Below, in pieces: positions 10,028 to 19,229 of a stretch of DNA of 64,000 nt. Position 1 is the first letter of the stretch. Every line of letters starts with the position of its first letter. The position numbers and the translations under genes are program-made. The notes below the pieces were generated by a model that saw only the letters and a list, made by a program, of their open reading frames with translations, was not told the origin of the DNA and ran no database searches. The DNA lies in contig NZ_BMCP01000001.1 in NCBI RefSeq assembly GCF_014635245.1, positions 496,001 to 560,000 of the forward strand, given 5' to 3'. Source of the stretch: Agaricicola taiwanensis. GTDB lineage: Bacteria; Pseudomonadota; Alphaproteobacteria; Rhizobiales; Methylopilaceae.

Positions 10028-11902
10028 TCAGAATGCCTGCCCTAAGCTGATGTAGAAGGCGGCCACGGGGTCGTCTTCACGGGGATTGAGAGGAAACGCC
10101 ACATCGGCACGAATGGGTCCGATGGCGGTGTAGTAACGCAGGCCCAAACCGGCCGCGTACTGGATGTCCTGGTTGAAGTCGGGAAATTCCCGATCGAAGG
10201 CGGCGCCCGCATCGACAAAGGGCACGATCCCGATCTTGTCGGTGACCTTCACGCGCAGTTCGAGCGAGCCTTCAAGAAGGCTGCGGCCGCCGATGATGGT
10301 GTCTTCGTCGAGGCGCGGGCTGACGCTCTGATAGGTGTAGCCGCGGATCGAACCGCCGCCGCCGGCAAAGAAGCGCCGGTTGGCGGGGAGGTCGCGGATC
10401 TCGGCGCCGAGCGCGGTGCCGGCTCCGATCCGGCCCGCCACCACGAAGCGGTGGGCATCATCGATGGCCCGATAAGCGGAGACCTGGCCCTTGGCGATGG
10501 TCATGCCGGCTTGCGAACCATCGGCATAGGGGAAGGGCGTGACCGTGAGAGCGGCTCGGAATCCTTCCGTGGGATCAAGCTTGCTGTCGGTGTTGTCCCA
10601 GGTAACGCCCAGGGGGATGCCGATCAGCGTATAGTCGTTGCGTCCAAAGACATCGTCGATCCGGGAGCGGTCGACCTCGATGCCCGCCTGCACCGAGAGG
10701 TGCTCGGTGATCTCGCGCTTGATGCTTGCGACGCCGCCGACACCTACCCGCGTGTAAGCGTCAGGAGCCTCGCGTGTCGCCAGTACGGAAACGGTCAGAT
10801 CATCCTTCGGTGTGATGATGCTGGGCTTGGTGAAAGTGATCCCGAGCTTATACTCTAGATCGTCATAGGCGTTGGCACCAAGGCGCGAAACATTGGCATC
10901 CAGCCTCAGCCCCTCGGCGCCGCCGAACAGGTTGCGATGACCCCAATAGGCGCCGACACCAGCGCCCTCGCTGGTGGAATAACTCGCCTCCGCGCCGACA
11001 TAGCGGCGGGGTCGTTCGGCTACCTCCACCCGGATGGGCAGGCTGCCATCGGGGTTGAGCTGATCGCCCTCGACGATGCGGACCGTTTTGAAGACGGCAA
11101 GCTCGCTCAGTTTTTCCCGATAGCGCGCGATCTTGGCGGGGCTGTAGGGCTCGCCCGTGGCGAAGGGCGCACGTTCCGCCACGATCTCCGGTCGCAACCG
11201 GTCTGTGCCCGACACCGTGACTTCGCCGAAGGTCGCCGGCGCGCCGGGATCGAGAATGATCGTCAGGTCCATGGTGGAGGTGCTGTGGTTCACCACCGCC
11301 TCACGCTCGGCCACCCTGGCGAGCGGCCGGCCCGTCTCGCGGATCTGACGCACGATGGCCCGTTCGCCCGCGATGATGTCGGCCGACCGCGCCGGCTCGC
11401 CAGTAGTCAGCCCTGCCTTGCCGAGGTCGATGGGAACAGGACTCGGCCTTCCATCTGCCGTGACCGTTCGGATCGATTGAAACTTGAATTCCGGACCGGG
11501 CTCGACGGTAACGATGATCGGCACCGGGCCCGCCTGCGCGGCGCGCGCCACGGCGGCACTGGCTCCCGGAGCATCGACCGCGACACCTGCAACCGTCACC
11601 CGGACAACAGCGCCATAACGTGCCTCGGCCTGAAGGGCGGCGATGAGATACTCCGGCTCCGCCCTGGCGCGCACAAGGAGCGCCTCCGGTGCGTCCACCG
11701 GCTGGTCCTTCAGCTCTTCGAGATTGGATGCATCCTCGAGCCGATCTTCCAGATCGGTCTCGGCGGGAACGGAGAAGGTAACGTCATAGGTGATGCGGCC
11801 CGCATTTTCCTGAGCCCCGGCCGGCCCATACGCCATCAGCGCGGCACCGATCCCCGCCAGGAGGCGCCAACGCGGAAACGACGGGTAAAACGCAAACACC
11901 AT
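10028..11902 (-). CDS. tamA: Outer-membrane Omp85-family assembly protein TamA
   Basis: This outer-membrane protein has periplasmic POTRA domains in its first half (about residues 35-290) and a 16-strand Omp85 barrel in the C-terminal half. The barrel ends in an aromatic residue (YISLGQAF), as required for BAM recognition. A GSIRGY segment (about residue 520) is the conserved loop-6 motif of the superfamily. The start chosen is the ATG at 11902, which places a normal signal peptide (MVFAFYPSF... to GPAGAQ) at the N terminus. A TTG at 11941 would add 13 residues in front of it. It is followed one base later by tamB. The length of about 624 residues is usual for alphaproteobacterial TamA. Confidence 0.9.
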   Translation of the reverse strand: MVFAFYPSFPRWRLLAGIGAALMAYGPAGAQENAGRITYDVTFSVPAETDLEDRLEDASNLEELKDQPVDAPEALLVRARAEPEYLIAALQAEARYGAVVRVTVAGVAVDAPGASAAVARAAQAGPVPIIVTVEPGPEFKFQSIRTVTADGRPSPVPIDLGKAGLTTGEPARSADIIAGERAIVRQIRETGRPLARVAEREAVVNHSTSTMDLTIILDPGAPATFGEVTVSGTDRLRPEIVAERAPFATGEPYSPAKIARYREKLSELAVFKTVRIVEGDQLNPDGSLPIRVEVAERPRRYVGAEASYSTSEGAGVGAYWGHRNLFGGAEGLRLDANVSRLGANAYDDLEYKLGITFTKPSIITPKDDLTVSVLATREAPDAYTRVGVGGVASIKREITEHLSVQAGIEVDRSRIDDVFGRNDYTLIGIPLGVTWDNTDSKLDPTEGFRAALTVTPFPYADGSQAGMTIAKGQVSAYRAIDDAHRFVVAGRIGAGTALGAEIRDLPANRRFFAGGGGSIRGYTYQSVSPRLDEDTIIGGRSLLEGSLELRVKVTDKIGIVPFVDAGAAFDREFPDFNQDIQYAAGLGLRYYTAIGPIRADVAFPLNPREDDPVAAFYISLGQAF

Positions 11903-12056
11903 GTCAGCCGCTAACCATGTTGAGGCGCAGTCATGACTCAATTTGATTCTTTAGGCTACCCCTGCACTTTTGGGTAAGGTTGACAGCGGGTTAACAGTGG
12001 GTGCTTCCCACAGCTCTTCGTCGGCGTTCGCTCGCCCGATGACGGACCTCTCCGGT
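11903..12056. promoter_or_regulatory. Intergenic region between glpK end and tamA start
   Basis: This 154-base spacer must contain the promoter of tamAB and the end of the glpDK transcript, since both operons run on the minus strand. A small inverted repeat, GTGGG-tgctt-CCCAC (11997-12011), may be a weak terminator for glpK, but no T-run follows it. A TTGACA/TATAAT pair for tamA is not clear. The stretch is more AT-rich than its flanks. Confidence 0.35.
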
Positions 12057-13556
12057 CTAGGTCTTTGGGTCGGTCAAAACGCGGGAAACCGCATCGCGCC
12101 AGCCCCGGTACTTCGCCTCTCGGCGAGGCTCGTCCATCTCCGGCTGGAAACGCTGGCCGAGCTGCCAGTGCTTTGCCATTTCGTCAGGGGCCGGGCACAG
12201 TCCGGCGGCCAGGCCCGCGAGATAGGCGGCACCCACCGCCGTGGTTTCCAGAACCTTGGGCCGGTCGACCGGCAGGCCCAGAATGTCGCTGAGGAACTGC
12301 AGCGTCCAGTCGCTCGCCACCATGCCGCCATCCACCCGCAGCACGGTGTCCGCGCCCGCGGCCGCCGGCCAGTCCCGCCGCATGGCGGCGAGAAGATCGC
12401 GCGTCTGATAGCCGACGCTCTCCAGCGCGGCGCGGGCAAGTTCAGCCCGGGTGGTACCGCGCGTCAGGCCATGCAGCGCACCGCGCGCTTCCGGGTCCCA
12501 CCAGGGCGCGCCAAGACCGACGAAGGCCGGCACGAGGTAGACGTTCTGCGCCGGATCGGCTCGCTCCGCCAGCTCTTGTGTTTCGGCCGCATTGGCGATG
12601 ATGCCGAGCCCGTCGCGCAACCACTGAACGGCGGCGCCGGCAACGAAGATGGCGCCTTCCAGCGCATAGGTGGGCACACCGTCGAGCTGATAGGCGATAG
12701 TCGTCAGCAGCCGGTTCTCCGACCGCACTGGTTTTGAGCCGGTGTTCACCAGCGCGAAGGCGCCGGTGCCATAGGTGACCTTGGCCATACCTGGCGTGAA
12801 GCAGGCCTGACCGACCGTGGCCGCCTGCTGGTCGCCGGCCACCCCACGGATGGCGATGGGACCGCCGAAGAACTGGGGAAGTGTTTCACCGAAGGACCCG
12901 GCATTGTCCCGAACCTCGGGCAGCATGCTGCCCGGTATCCGGAACAGATCGAGCAGTTCCTCGTCGAAGCGCCCGTCGTGAATGTTGTAGAGCAGCGTGC
13001 GGGCGGCATTGGTGGCATCGGTCGCATGAACTCTGCCGCCGGTCAGTCGCCAGATCAGGAAACTGTCCACCGTGCCGAAGGCGAGATCGCCGCGCATCGC
13101 CGCCTCGCGCGCGCCCGGCACCGTATCGAGGATCCAGCCGATCTTGGTTGCCGAGAAATAGGCATCGAGCAGAAGCCCGGACTTCTCCGTCACCAGTGCT
13201 TCCCGGCCCTGCGCCTTCATGTCGGCGCAGACAGAGGCGGTGCGGCGGTCCTGCCAGACGATGGCGCGGTGGATGGCCTTGCCGCTGCGCCTGTCCCAGA
13301 CCAGCGTCGTCTCCCGCTGATTGGTGAGGCCGATGGCGGCGATGTCGCTGGCTTTCAGGCCGGCGCGCGCCATAGCCTCCGATACGGTTGCGACCGTTGT
13401 TGCCCATAGATCCTCGGCATCGTGCTCCACCCAACCGGGCTGAGGATAGTGTTGGGCGAACTCCCGCTGCGCCACCGCCACGGGATCCAACCCTGCGCGA
13501 AAGACGATGGCACGGGTGGATGTGGTGCCCTGGTCGATGGCGACGAGATAGCTCAT
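12057..13556 (-). CDS. glpK: Glycerol kinase
   Basis: This 499-residue FGGY-family kinase phosphorylates glycerol to sn-glycerol 3-phosphate with ATP in the cytoplasm. The N terminus carries [12 protein letters not shown]. Other family landmarks are TNQRETT (about residue 80), the GVAGDQQAA segment near 240 and the [19 protein letters not shown] region near 300. The length is canonical. Its ATG overlaps the TGA of the upstream glpD by four bases (ATGA), so the two are co-translated. No glycerol facilitator, glp ABC transporter or glpR regulator is in the window. Confidence 0.95.
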   Translation of the reverse strand: MSYLVAIDQGTTSTRAIVFRAGLDPVAVAQREFAQHYPQPGWVEHDAEDLWATTVATVSEAMARAGLKASDIAAIGLTNQRETTLVWDRRSGKAIHRAIVWQDRRTASVCADMKAQGREALVTEKSGLLLDAYFSATKIGWILDTVPGAREAAMRGDLAFGTVDSFLIWRLTGGRVHATDATNAARTLLYNIHDGRFDEELLDLFRIPGSMLPEVRDNAGSFGETLPQFFGGPIAIRGVAGDQQAATVGQACFTPGMAKVTYGTGAFALVNTGSKPVRSENRLLTTIAYQLDGVPTYALEGAIFVAGAAVQWLRDGLGIIANAAETQELAERADPAQNVYLVPAFVGLGAPWWDPEARGALHGLTRGTTRAELARAALESVGYQTRDLLAAMRRDWPAAAGADTVLRVDGGMVASDWTLQFLSDILGLPVDRPKVLETTAVGAAYLAGLAAGLCPAPDEMAKHWQLGQRFQPEMDEPRREAKYRGWRDAVSRVLTDPKT

Positions 13557-15097
13557 CCGAAATCAGCCAGCGAGGGAGATGAGGCGGCAGTCTCCGCGCC
13601 GCCGCGTGCCCCCAGCATCCAGCGGTCAAGGGCCTGGACGTCATCGAGGCTCATGCGAAGACCGAGCTTGCTGCGCCGCCAGATCACGTCGGTGGCCGTC
13701 AGCGCCCATTCGCGGGTCATGAGATAGCGCACCTCGCGCTCGGTCAGACCTGCGCCAAAGGCTTTGCCCATGTCGGTTTCGTTTCGAGCTTCTCCGAGCA
13801 TCGTGAAGGCGTCCGTCCCATAGGCCCGGGCCATCCGCGTCACATCCCGATCGGTCAGGAACGGATATTTGTGCGCGAGGGCGGCCACCAGCGCGTCGAT
13901 GTTGTCGTGGGGGAAATGTCCGCCCGGCAGCGCGGCCTCGTGCGTCCAGGGGGCAAGAACCGTGAGATGGTCGGCCAGTTTGTCGAGCACGGATTCCGCA
14001 AGCCGGCGATAGGTGGTGATCTTGCCGCCGAAAACCGTCAAGAGCGGCGCGCGGCCGGTGGAGGCATCAAGTTCGAGCACATAGTCACGGGTGGCATCCT
14101 GCGCCTTCGAGGTGCCGTCATCGTAAAGCGGCCGCACGCCGGAGTAGCTCCAGCGCAGGGTGTCGCGTGTTACCGGACGGGCGAAATAGTCCGATACCGC
14201 TCCCAGCAGATAATCGATCTCATCATCATCGATGGTGACCTCGGCGGGATCGCCGTCGAAGTCGACGTCGGTTGTGCCGATCAGCGTGAAGTCGTGCTCG
14301 TAGGGAATGGCGAAGACGATCCGCTTGTCGGCATTCTGGAAGATATAGGCATGGGGGTGCGAAAAGAGCGCATCGACGATGATATGGCTGCCTTTGACCA
14401 GCCGCACATGGCCAGGGCTGTCGACGCCCAGGCGCTGCAACACATCTCCCGCCCAGGGCCCCGCCGCGTTGACCACCGCGCGCGCTGTCACGATCTGCCG
14501 GCGGCCGGCATGTTCGGTGATAAGCGTCCAGCCTCCCGGCACCCGCTCGGCCGAGATCAGGCTGGTGCGGGTGCGGATGTCCGCGCCCCGTTCGCGGGCA
14601 TCGACTGCGTTGAGCACCACCAGCCGCGCGTCATCGACCCAGCAATCGGAATATTCGGAGGCCTTCTTGTAGGAGGCCTTCAGGGGCTTTCCGGAAGGGT
14701 CTCCCTCCAGCGGGAAGGTGCGGGCGGGCGGCAGCAGGCTGCGCCCCCCGAGATGATCATAGATGAAGAGGCCGAGGCGGAGCATCCATCCCGGCCGCAG
14801 GCCCGAATGGTGCGGCAGCACGAAGCGGAGCGGCCAGATGATGTGCGGCGCGAGCTTCAGCAGCACCTCGCGTTCCGCCAGAGCCTCGCGCACCAGGCGG
14901 AATTCATAGTGCTCCAGATAGCGCAGGCCGCCATGGATCAGCTTGGTGGAAGCCGAGGAGGTCGCGCCCGCGAGATCGCCCTTCTCCATGAGCACCACGG
15001 ACAGGCCGCGGCCCGCCGCATCCCGCGCGATGCCGCAGCCGTTGATCCCCCCGCCGATCACGGCGAGATCGAAATCCATCTTTGGCGGCATGGTCAT
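13553..15097 (-). CDS. glpD: Aerobic glycerol-3-phosphate dehydrogenase
   Basis: This is an FAD-dependent, membrane-associated dehydrogenase that oxidises glycerol 3-phosphate to dihydroxyacetone phosphate and feeds electrons to quinone. The dinucleotide-binding [17 protein letters not shown] motif sits right at the N terminus (residues 11-27). It is followed by the [16 protein letters not shown] signature. The C-terminal DAO domain is complete. The start is placed at the ATG at 15097, which has a GAGG ribosome site nine bases away; an upstream ATG at 15187 would add 30 unrelated residues. glpK follows with a four-base overlap. Product and pathway are secure. Confidence 0.93.
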   Translation of the reverse strand: MTMPPKMDFDLAVIGGGINGCGIARDAAGRGLSVVLMEKGDLAGATSSASTKLIHGGLRYLEHYEFRLVREALAEREVLLKLAPHIIWPLRFVLPHHSGLRPGWMLRLGLFIYDHLGGRSLLPPARTFPLEGDPSGKPLKASYKKASEYSDCWVDDARLVVLNAVDARERGADIRTRTSLISAERVPGGWTLITEHAGRRQIVTARAVVNAAGPWAGDVLQRLGVDSPGHVRLVKGSHIIVDALFSHPHAYIFQNADKRIVFAIPYEHDFTLIGTTDVDFDGDPAEVTIDDDEIDYLLGAVSDYFARPVTRDTLRWSYSGVRPLYDDGTSKAQDATRDYVLELDASTGRAPLLTVFGGKITTYRRLAESVLDKLADHLTVLAPWTHEAALPGGHFPHDNIDALVAALAHKYPFLTDRDVTRMARAYGTDAFTMLGEARNETDMGKAFGAGLTEREVRYLMTREWALTATDVIWRRSKLGLRMSLDDVQALDRWMLGARGGAETAASSPSLADFG

Positions 15098-15225
15098 GGC
15101 CGCCGCCTCGTGGATCGGCACTGTGATGTCAGACAGGAGGTGGCGGCTAGGCGGTGCATGCGATCCGTGGTCCTTCAGCGCCCACACAATGCACGCAAAG
15201 CCGCTCGCTTAGAAGCCCTTCCACA

Positions 15226-17118
15226 TCAGATCGAATCGGATCCGAAACCACGCAGGATGCCGCGGCTCTCCAGATAGCCGATAAGGCGGGCGGTGCTGGC
15301 CGGCAGTTCTTCCTCGCCGGTGTCCAGCGCCAGTTCCGGATCGTGCGGTTCCTCGTATGAGGCGTCGACGCCCGTGAAGTTGACGATCTCGCCGGCGCGG
15401 GCACGCCTGTAGAGACCTTTCGGGTCACGCCCTTCGCAAACCTCCAGTGAGGTGCGCAGGTGAATCTCGTGGAACAGGTGGCCGGCGATGGTGCGCGCCC
15501 GCGCCCGGTCCGCCGCTGCCGGCGAGACAAGCGCGACAACCACGATGTGGCCATCGCGCGCCAGCAGCGTCGCCACTTCCGCCGTGCGGCGGATGTTTTC
15601 GCTGCGCTCGGTTTCCGTGAAGCCGAGATCGGCGTTGAGCCCCGTTCTCAGCGTGTCGCCATCGAGAAAGACGGACGAGCCGCCGCGATTGAAGACGGAA
15701 CGCTCGAGCGCGCGGGCCAGGGTGGACTTGCCGGAGGAGGGCAGGCCGGTGAGCCAGATGACGGCTCCGGAATGGCCATGTCGGGCGGTGCGCTCCGCCG
15801 CGGTGACATCGGAGGTCACGGCCGTGACGTTGGTGGCCCGGACGGCCGCGCTTTCGGTGACGGACATCAGGATACCACCGCCGGCGATGCGCCGGTCGAT
15901 CTCGATCACGAAGCGCCCCAGCACCGGGTTGACCGTATGCGCATCGGCCGCGATGGGGCGTGGAAGGTCGAGCGTGATCTCGCCGACCTGGTTCCTCTCG
16001 ATGCGCGTCGCGGCGGCCGTTGCCAGGATCTCGGTGTCGATCACGCTGTCGATGGACGAGACGGTCGCCGGCGCGCTTGCGGTCGCAAGCCGCACCGTCA
16101 CTTCGCGGCCCGCGATCAGCGGCTCGGCCCCAAGCCAGAAGACGCGGGCCTTCAACTGCCGTGCCGTCTTGGCACGCGCTGCCGGCAGGCAGCCGACGTC
16201 ACCGCGGGCGACGAAGATCGGGCGGTCGAGCGTGATGCCGATGGATCGGCCGGCCCCGGCGGTGGAGGTATCATTGGCAGGCCATGCTTCGAGTGACTTG
16301 ACCCGTGCCTGGGCGCCTGATGGCACGAAGACGATGTCGTCACCGACGTTGAGCCGCCCCGTTTCGATGCGACCCGCGAGGATGCGGCGCTCGTCGAACT
16401 TGTAGACCGCCTGTACGGGAAAGCGCAGCCCGAGCTCGGCCGAGGGGCGCGCCGCGCGGGTAAGATCGAGCGCCTCGATCACGGTCGGCCCATCAAACCA
16501 GCCGAGCGAACCCGAGCGGCTGGCAACGAAATCGCCTTCGCGTGCCGAGATGGGAATGACCTGGCTGGGTGCGATGCCGAGGCCGGCGAGATAAGCGGTC
16601 AGCTCGCTCTCGATGGCGCGGAAGACATCCTCCGCATAGCCGACCCGGTCCATCTTGTTGACCACCGCGATCACCTGGCGGACGCCGAGGAGGTGCAGCA
16701 GGAAGCCATGGCGGCGGGTCTGCTCGCGCACGCCCTCCGCGGCATCGACCATGAGCACCGCGGCGTCGGCCTGGGCCGCGCCGGTCACCATGTTGCGAAG
16801 GAACTCCACGTGGCCCGGCGCGTCGATCAGGATGAAGTCGCGCGCCTCCGTCGCGAAGCGGATCTGGCTTGTATCGATGGTGATGCCCTGGTCTCGCTCG
16901 GTCTGCAGGGCATCCAGAAGGAAGGACCATTCGAAGGGCATGCCGCGGCGACGGCTGACGTCCTGCAGCATCTCCAGCTTGCCGTCGGGCAGCGCGTTGG
17001 TTTCGTGGAGGAGGCGGCCGATCAGCGTTGATTTGCCGTGATCGACATGGCCGACGATGACGATGCGGACAAGGTCACGCTCGGGAGCGGCCGCGGCGGG
17101 AACAAGGTTGAGGTTCAT
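15226..17118 (-). CDS. cysNC: Bifunctional sulfate adenylyltransferase subunit 1 / adenylylsulfate kinase (CysN-CysC fusion)
   Basis: This two-enzyme fusion (about 630 residues) works in sulfate activation. The N-terminal CysN part is an EF-Tu-like GTPase with GHVDHGKST, DAPGHVEF and NKMD motifs; it drives ATP sulfurylase with CysD. From about residue 440 the CysC part begins, with P-loop GLPSSGKST; it phosphorylates APS to PAPS. The start is the ATG at 17118, which has GAGGAC seven bases upstream; a TTG at 17136 would overlap the cysD stop. It lies 14 bases after cysD. The fusion is common in rhizobia, where it also serves sulfation of cell-surface molecules. Confidence 0.93.
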   Translation of the reverse strand: MNLNLVPAAAAPERDLVRIVIVGHVDHGKSTLIGRLLHETNALPDGKLEMLQDVSRRRGMPFEWSFLLDALQTERDQGITIDTSQIRFATEARDFILIDAPGHVEFLRNMVTGAAQADAAVLMVDAAEGVREQTRRHGFLLHLLGVRQVIAVVNKMDRVGYAEDVFRAIESELTAYLAGLGIAPSQVIPISAREGDFVASRSGSLGWFDGPTVIEALDLTRAARPSAELGLRFPVQAVYKFDERRILAGRIETGRLNVGDDIVFVPSGAQARVKSLEAWPANDTSTAGAGRSIGITLDRPIFVARGDVGCLPAARAKTARQLKARVFWLGAEPLIAGREVTVRLATASAPATVSSIDSVIDTEILATAAATRIERNQVGEITLDLPRPIAADAHTVNPVLGRFVIEIDRRIAGGGILMSVTESAAVRATNVTAVTSDVTAAERTARHGHSGAVIWLTGLPSSGKSTLARALERSVFNRGGSSVFLDGDTLRTGLNADLGFTETERSENIRRTAEVATLLARDGHIVVVALVSPAAADRARARTIAGHLFHEIHLRTSLEVCEGRDPKGLYRRARAGEIVNFTGVDASYEEPHDPELALDTGEEELPASTARLIGYLESRGILRGFGSDSI

Positions 17119-17132
17119 GGTTCTGTCCTCGC

Positions 17133-17927
17133 TCAAAGATAGCCTGCCGCCCGAAGGCGCTCGAAGGAATCCTCGGCTTCATGGTCCATGGCGCGCCCGG
17201 AGCGTTCGGACGTGCGGGTGGTCGCGAGTTCCAGGATGATCTCATCCAGCGTCGAGGCATCTGAGGGAACAGGCTTGGTGATGTCCTTGTCGCCGAGCGA
17301 GCGATAGCGCTCGCCATTGCGGGAGAAATAGAGCGGGATCACCGGGATGTTCTCGCGGCGGGTGTAGGTCCAGATGTCGACCTCGGTCCAGTGCAGGATC
17401 GGATGGACCCGCACATGCGTGCCCGGCGCCCGCACGGTGTTGTACTGATCCCAGAACTCCGGCGGCTGGTCTTTGACATCCCAGGCGCCGTTGGTGCCGC
17501 GCGGCGAAAAAAACCGCTCCTTGGCGCGCGTGGCCTCTTCGTCTCGGCGGATCCCCGCGATCAGCCCGTCAAAGCCGTGCTTGGCAAGCGCCAGCTTGAG
17601 GCCCTCGGTCTTACGGGCGGCGGAACGAGCGGCCGGCGGCAGAGTGGCGTCCGTCGTCTCCAGCGCGGGGCATTCCTCCACGATCAGGTCCAAATCCCAC
17701 GCCTTCGCGTAACGGTCGCGGAACTCGTACATTTCGGGGAACTTGCGGCCCGTATCGACATGCATGACCGGGAACGGCAGCCGGCCGAAAAAAGCCTTTC
17801 GCGCGAGCCAGATCATGACGTTGGAATCCTTTCCCAGCGACCAGAGCAGGGAAACTTTCTTCATCTGCGCGAACGCCTCGCGAAAGATGAAAATGCTCTG
17901 GGCTTCCAGTTCGTCGAGACGGTCCAT
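17133..17927 (-). CDS. cysD: Sulfate adenylyltransferase subunit 2
   Basis: This is the catalytic subunit of ATP sulfurylase, which makes APS from sulfate and ATP in complex with CysN. The PP-loop motif appears as WSLGKDSNVMIWLARKAF near residue 30, followed by HVDTGRKFPEMYEFRD. The late RYRSLGD stretch and C-terminal RAGYL-type tail also fit. At 264 residues it is shorter than typical CysD (about 300); most of the difference is at the N terminus and in the middle, with no frameshift seen. The frame is open back to 17963 but contains only poor start codons, so the ATG at 17927 is kept. It is the first gene of the minus arm of a divergent sulfate-assimilation locus. Confidence 0.92.
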   Translation of the reverse strand: MDRLDELEAQSIFIFREAFAQMKKVSLLWSLGKDSNVMIWLARKAFFGRLPFPVMHVDTGRKFPEMYEFRDRYAKAWDLDLIVEECPALETTDATLPPAARSAARKTEGLKLALAKHGFDGLIAGIRRDEEATRAKERFFSPRGTNGAWDVKDQPPEFWDQYNTVRAPGTHVRVHPILHWTEVDIWTYTRRENIPVIPLYFSRNGERYRSLGDKDITKPVPSDASTLDEIILELATTRTSERSGRAMDHEAEDSFERLRAAGYL

Positions 17928-18069
17928 CAGGGGTGCCAGTTGGTTGGAGAAGTAGAAAATCCATCAGTCATCCGTATTTTAAACTCGCAAAACAAGCCAA
18001 AAATACAGTTGCAAACAGGGGTCTGATTAAATTACAACAGATAAACCGTCAATATGAGAATTAGACAAA
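17928..18069. promoter_or_regulatory. Divergent promoter region of the sulfate-assimilation locus
   Basis: These 142 bases separate cysD (minus) from the SUMT gene (plus) and are clearly AT-rich against both coding flanks. They must carry promoters in both directions. Sulfate-assimilation genes are usually activated by LysR-type regulators (CysB/Cbl) whose sites are degenerate; I cannot point to a defined box. Runs such as ATTTTAAACTC and GATTAAATTACAAC are candidates for promoter elements. Confidence 0.5.
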
Positions 18070-18900
18070 ATGATTTCGTATTTATCACTTCTTGGAAGGG
18101 CGGGGTCCTGGGAAAAGGCGGTGGCCGATGCGGCCGCGCCAGGTGTCGTGCACCTGGTCGGGGCGGGTCCTGGCGATCCCGACCTCCTGACAATCAAGGC
18201 GCTGCGCGTTCTCGAGGCGGCCGACATCATTTTTCATGATGATCTCGTAACCGAGGACATCCTGGCTCTGGCCAGGCCCGCGGCTGAACGTGTTTTCGTG
18301 GGTAAGCGGTCCGGCCGCCCGGGTATTGGCCAGGCCGCCATCAACCGCCGCCTGGTGGAGGCGGCGCGTCGTGGCCTTAACACCGTGCGGCTCAAGGGTG
18401 GTGACCCCTTTGTCTTCGGGCGGGGTGGCGAGGAAATGGAATATCTGCGCGAGGCAGGTATCAAGGTCTCCGTTGTGCCGGGTGTCTCGGCCGCCTTCGG
18501 CTGCGCCGCCGAGGCCGGGATTCCTTTGTCTCATCGCGGCGAAGCCAACCGCATCGCCCTGGTTACCGCTCATCGCGCCACCGATGCCGCGGCGGTCGAT
18601 TGGAACGGGTTTGGCGCGGCGGATATGACGGTGGTGGTCTACATGGGCCGCGACAGTGCAGCCGCCGTCGCTGCCGGTCTGATTGCCGCCGGCCGCGCCC
18701 CCGAAACACCGGCGGCGGTTCTTGCCCGCGGCACGCGAGCGGATTCGGCCGCAGCCGTGGGGCGGCTCGACCGCCTGGCCGCGCTGGTTGCGGAGGCAGG
18801 CGAGGGGCCGGCTCTCCTCGTTATCGGCGAGGTGGTGAAACATTCAAAGCCGTGGCGGGAATCCCTGACCGCACTGGCAGCGGCACGTCTGGCAGGCTGA
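18070..18900 (+). CDS. cobA: Uroporphyrinogen-III C-methyltransferase (SUMT) for siroheme synthesis
   Basis: This enzyme adds two methyl groups from SAM to uroporphyrinogen III, making precorrin-2, the precursor of the siroheme needed by the adjacent sulfite reductase. Family motifs in order are HLVGAGPGDPDLLTIKA (about residue 27), RLKGGDPFVFGRGGEE (about 110), VPGVSAAFG (about 137) and VVYMGRD (about 190). It has only the methyltransferase domain; the dehydrogenase/ferrochelatase part of full CysG is absent. The ATG at 18070 has no good ribosome site. A GTG at 18121 preceded by GGGAAAAGG could be the true start and would lose 17 residues that are not conserved. Confidence 0.9.
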   Translation: MISYLSLLGRAGSWEKAVADAAAPGVVHLVGAGPGDPDLLTIKALRVLEAADIIFHDDLVTEDILALARPAAERVFVGKRSGRPGIGQAAINRRLVEAARRGLNTVRLKGGDPFVFGRGGEEMEYLREAGIKVSVVPGVSAAFGCAAEAGIPLSHRGEANRIALVTAHRATDAAAVDWNGFGAADMTVVVYMGRDSAAAVAAGLIAAGRAPETPAAVLARGTRADSAAAVGRLDRLAALVAEAGEGPALLVIGEVVKHSKPWRESLTALAAARLAG

Positions 18901-18905
18901 GGATC

Positions 18906-19220
18906 ATGGTCGCTCCCCAACAGCAGAAACTTCGCGTCACCGGCCCGGTAGCCATCACCGGCAACAGCCTGGCCGAAGGTATCGTCGTCTGGCGCACGGC
19001 CGATGGCACCTGGTCGCGGCGGATGTCCGATGCGGCGGTGGTTTCGACCTCCGAAGAGGCCCTTGCGCTGCTGCAGATGGCTGAAAAGGACGGGATCAAC
19101 GCCGTCGGCTGCTACGTCGCCCATGTTGCAACCGACAGCCAGGGCCGTGCAAAGCCACTCAATCTGCGTGAACGCATTCGAACCGAAGGCCCGACCGTCG
19201 CCCTGCCGGGGCAGGTCTGA
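18906..19220 (+). CDS. DUF2849 protein of the sulfite-reduction operon
   Basis: This small soluble protein (104 residues) reads MVAPQQQKLRVTGPVAIT and matches what I know of the DUF2849 family. That family sits almost always between siroheme methyltransferase and sulfite/nitrite reductase genes in Alphaproteobacteria. No catalytic motif or membrane segment is visible. The C-terminal part reads LRERIRTEGPTVALPG. Its function is unknown; a helper role for sulfite reductase or siroheme delivery is inferred from constant neighbourhood only. The start ATG at 18906 lies five bases after the SUMT stop, and the reductase starts nine bases after its end. A longer in-frame open stretch from 18600 overlaps SUMT and is not needed. 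Confidence 0.85.
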   Translation: MVAPQQQKLRVTGPVAITGNSLAEGIVVWRTADGTWSRRMSDAAVVSTSEEALALLQMAEKDGINAVGCYVAHVATDSQGRAKPLNLRERIRTEGPTVALPGQV

Positions 19221-19229
19221 GGAGCAGTC

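Noticed and set aside
13871-15277. 468-codon open frame on the plus strand
   Set aside because: It is antisense to glpD, whose FAD and DAO motifs are clear.
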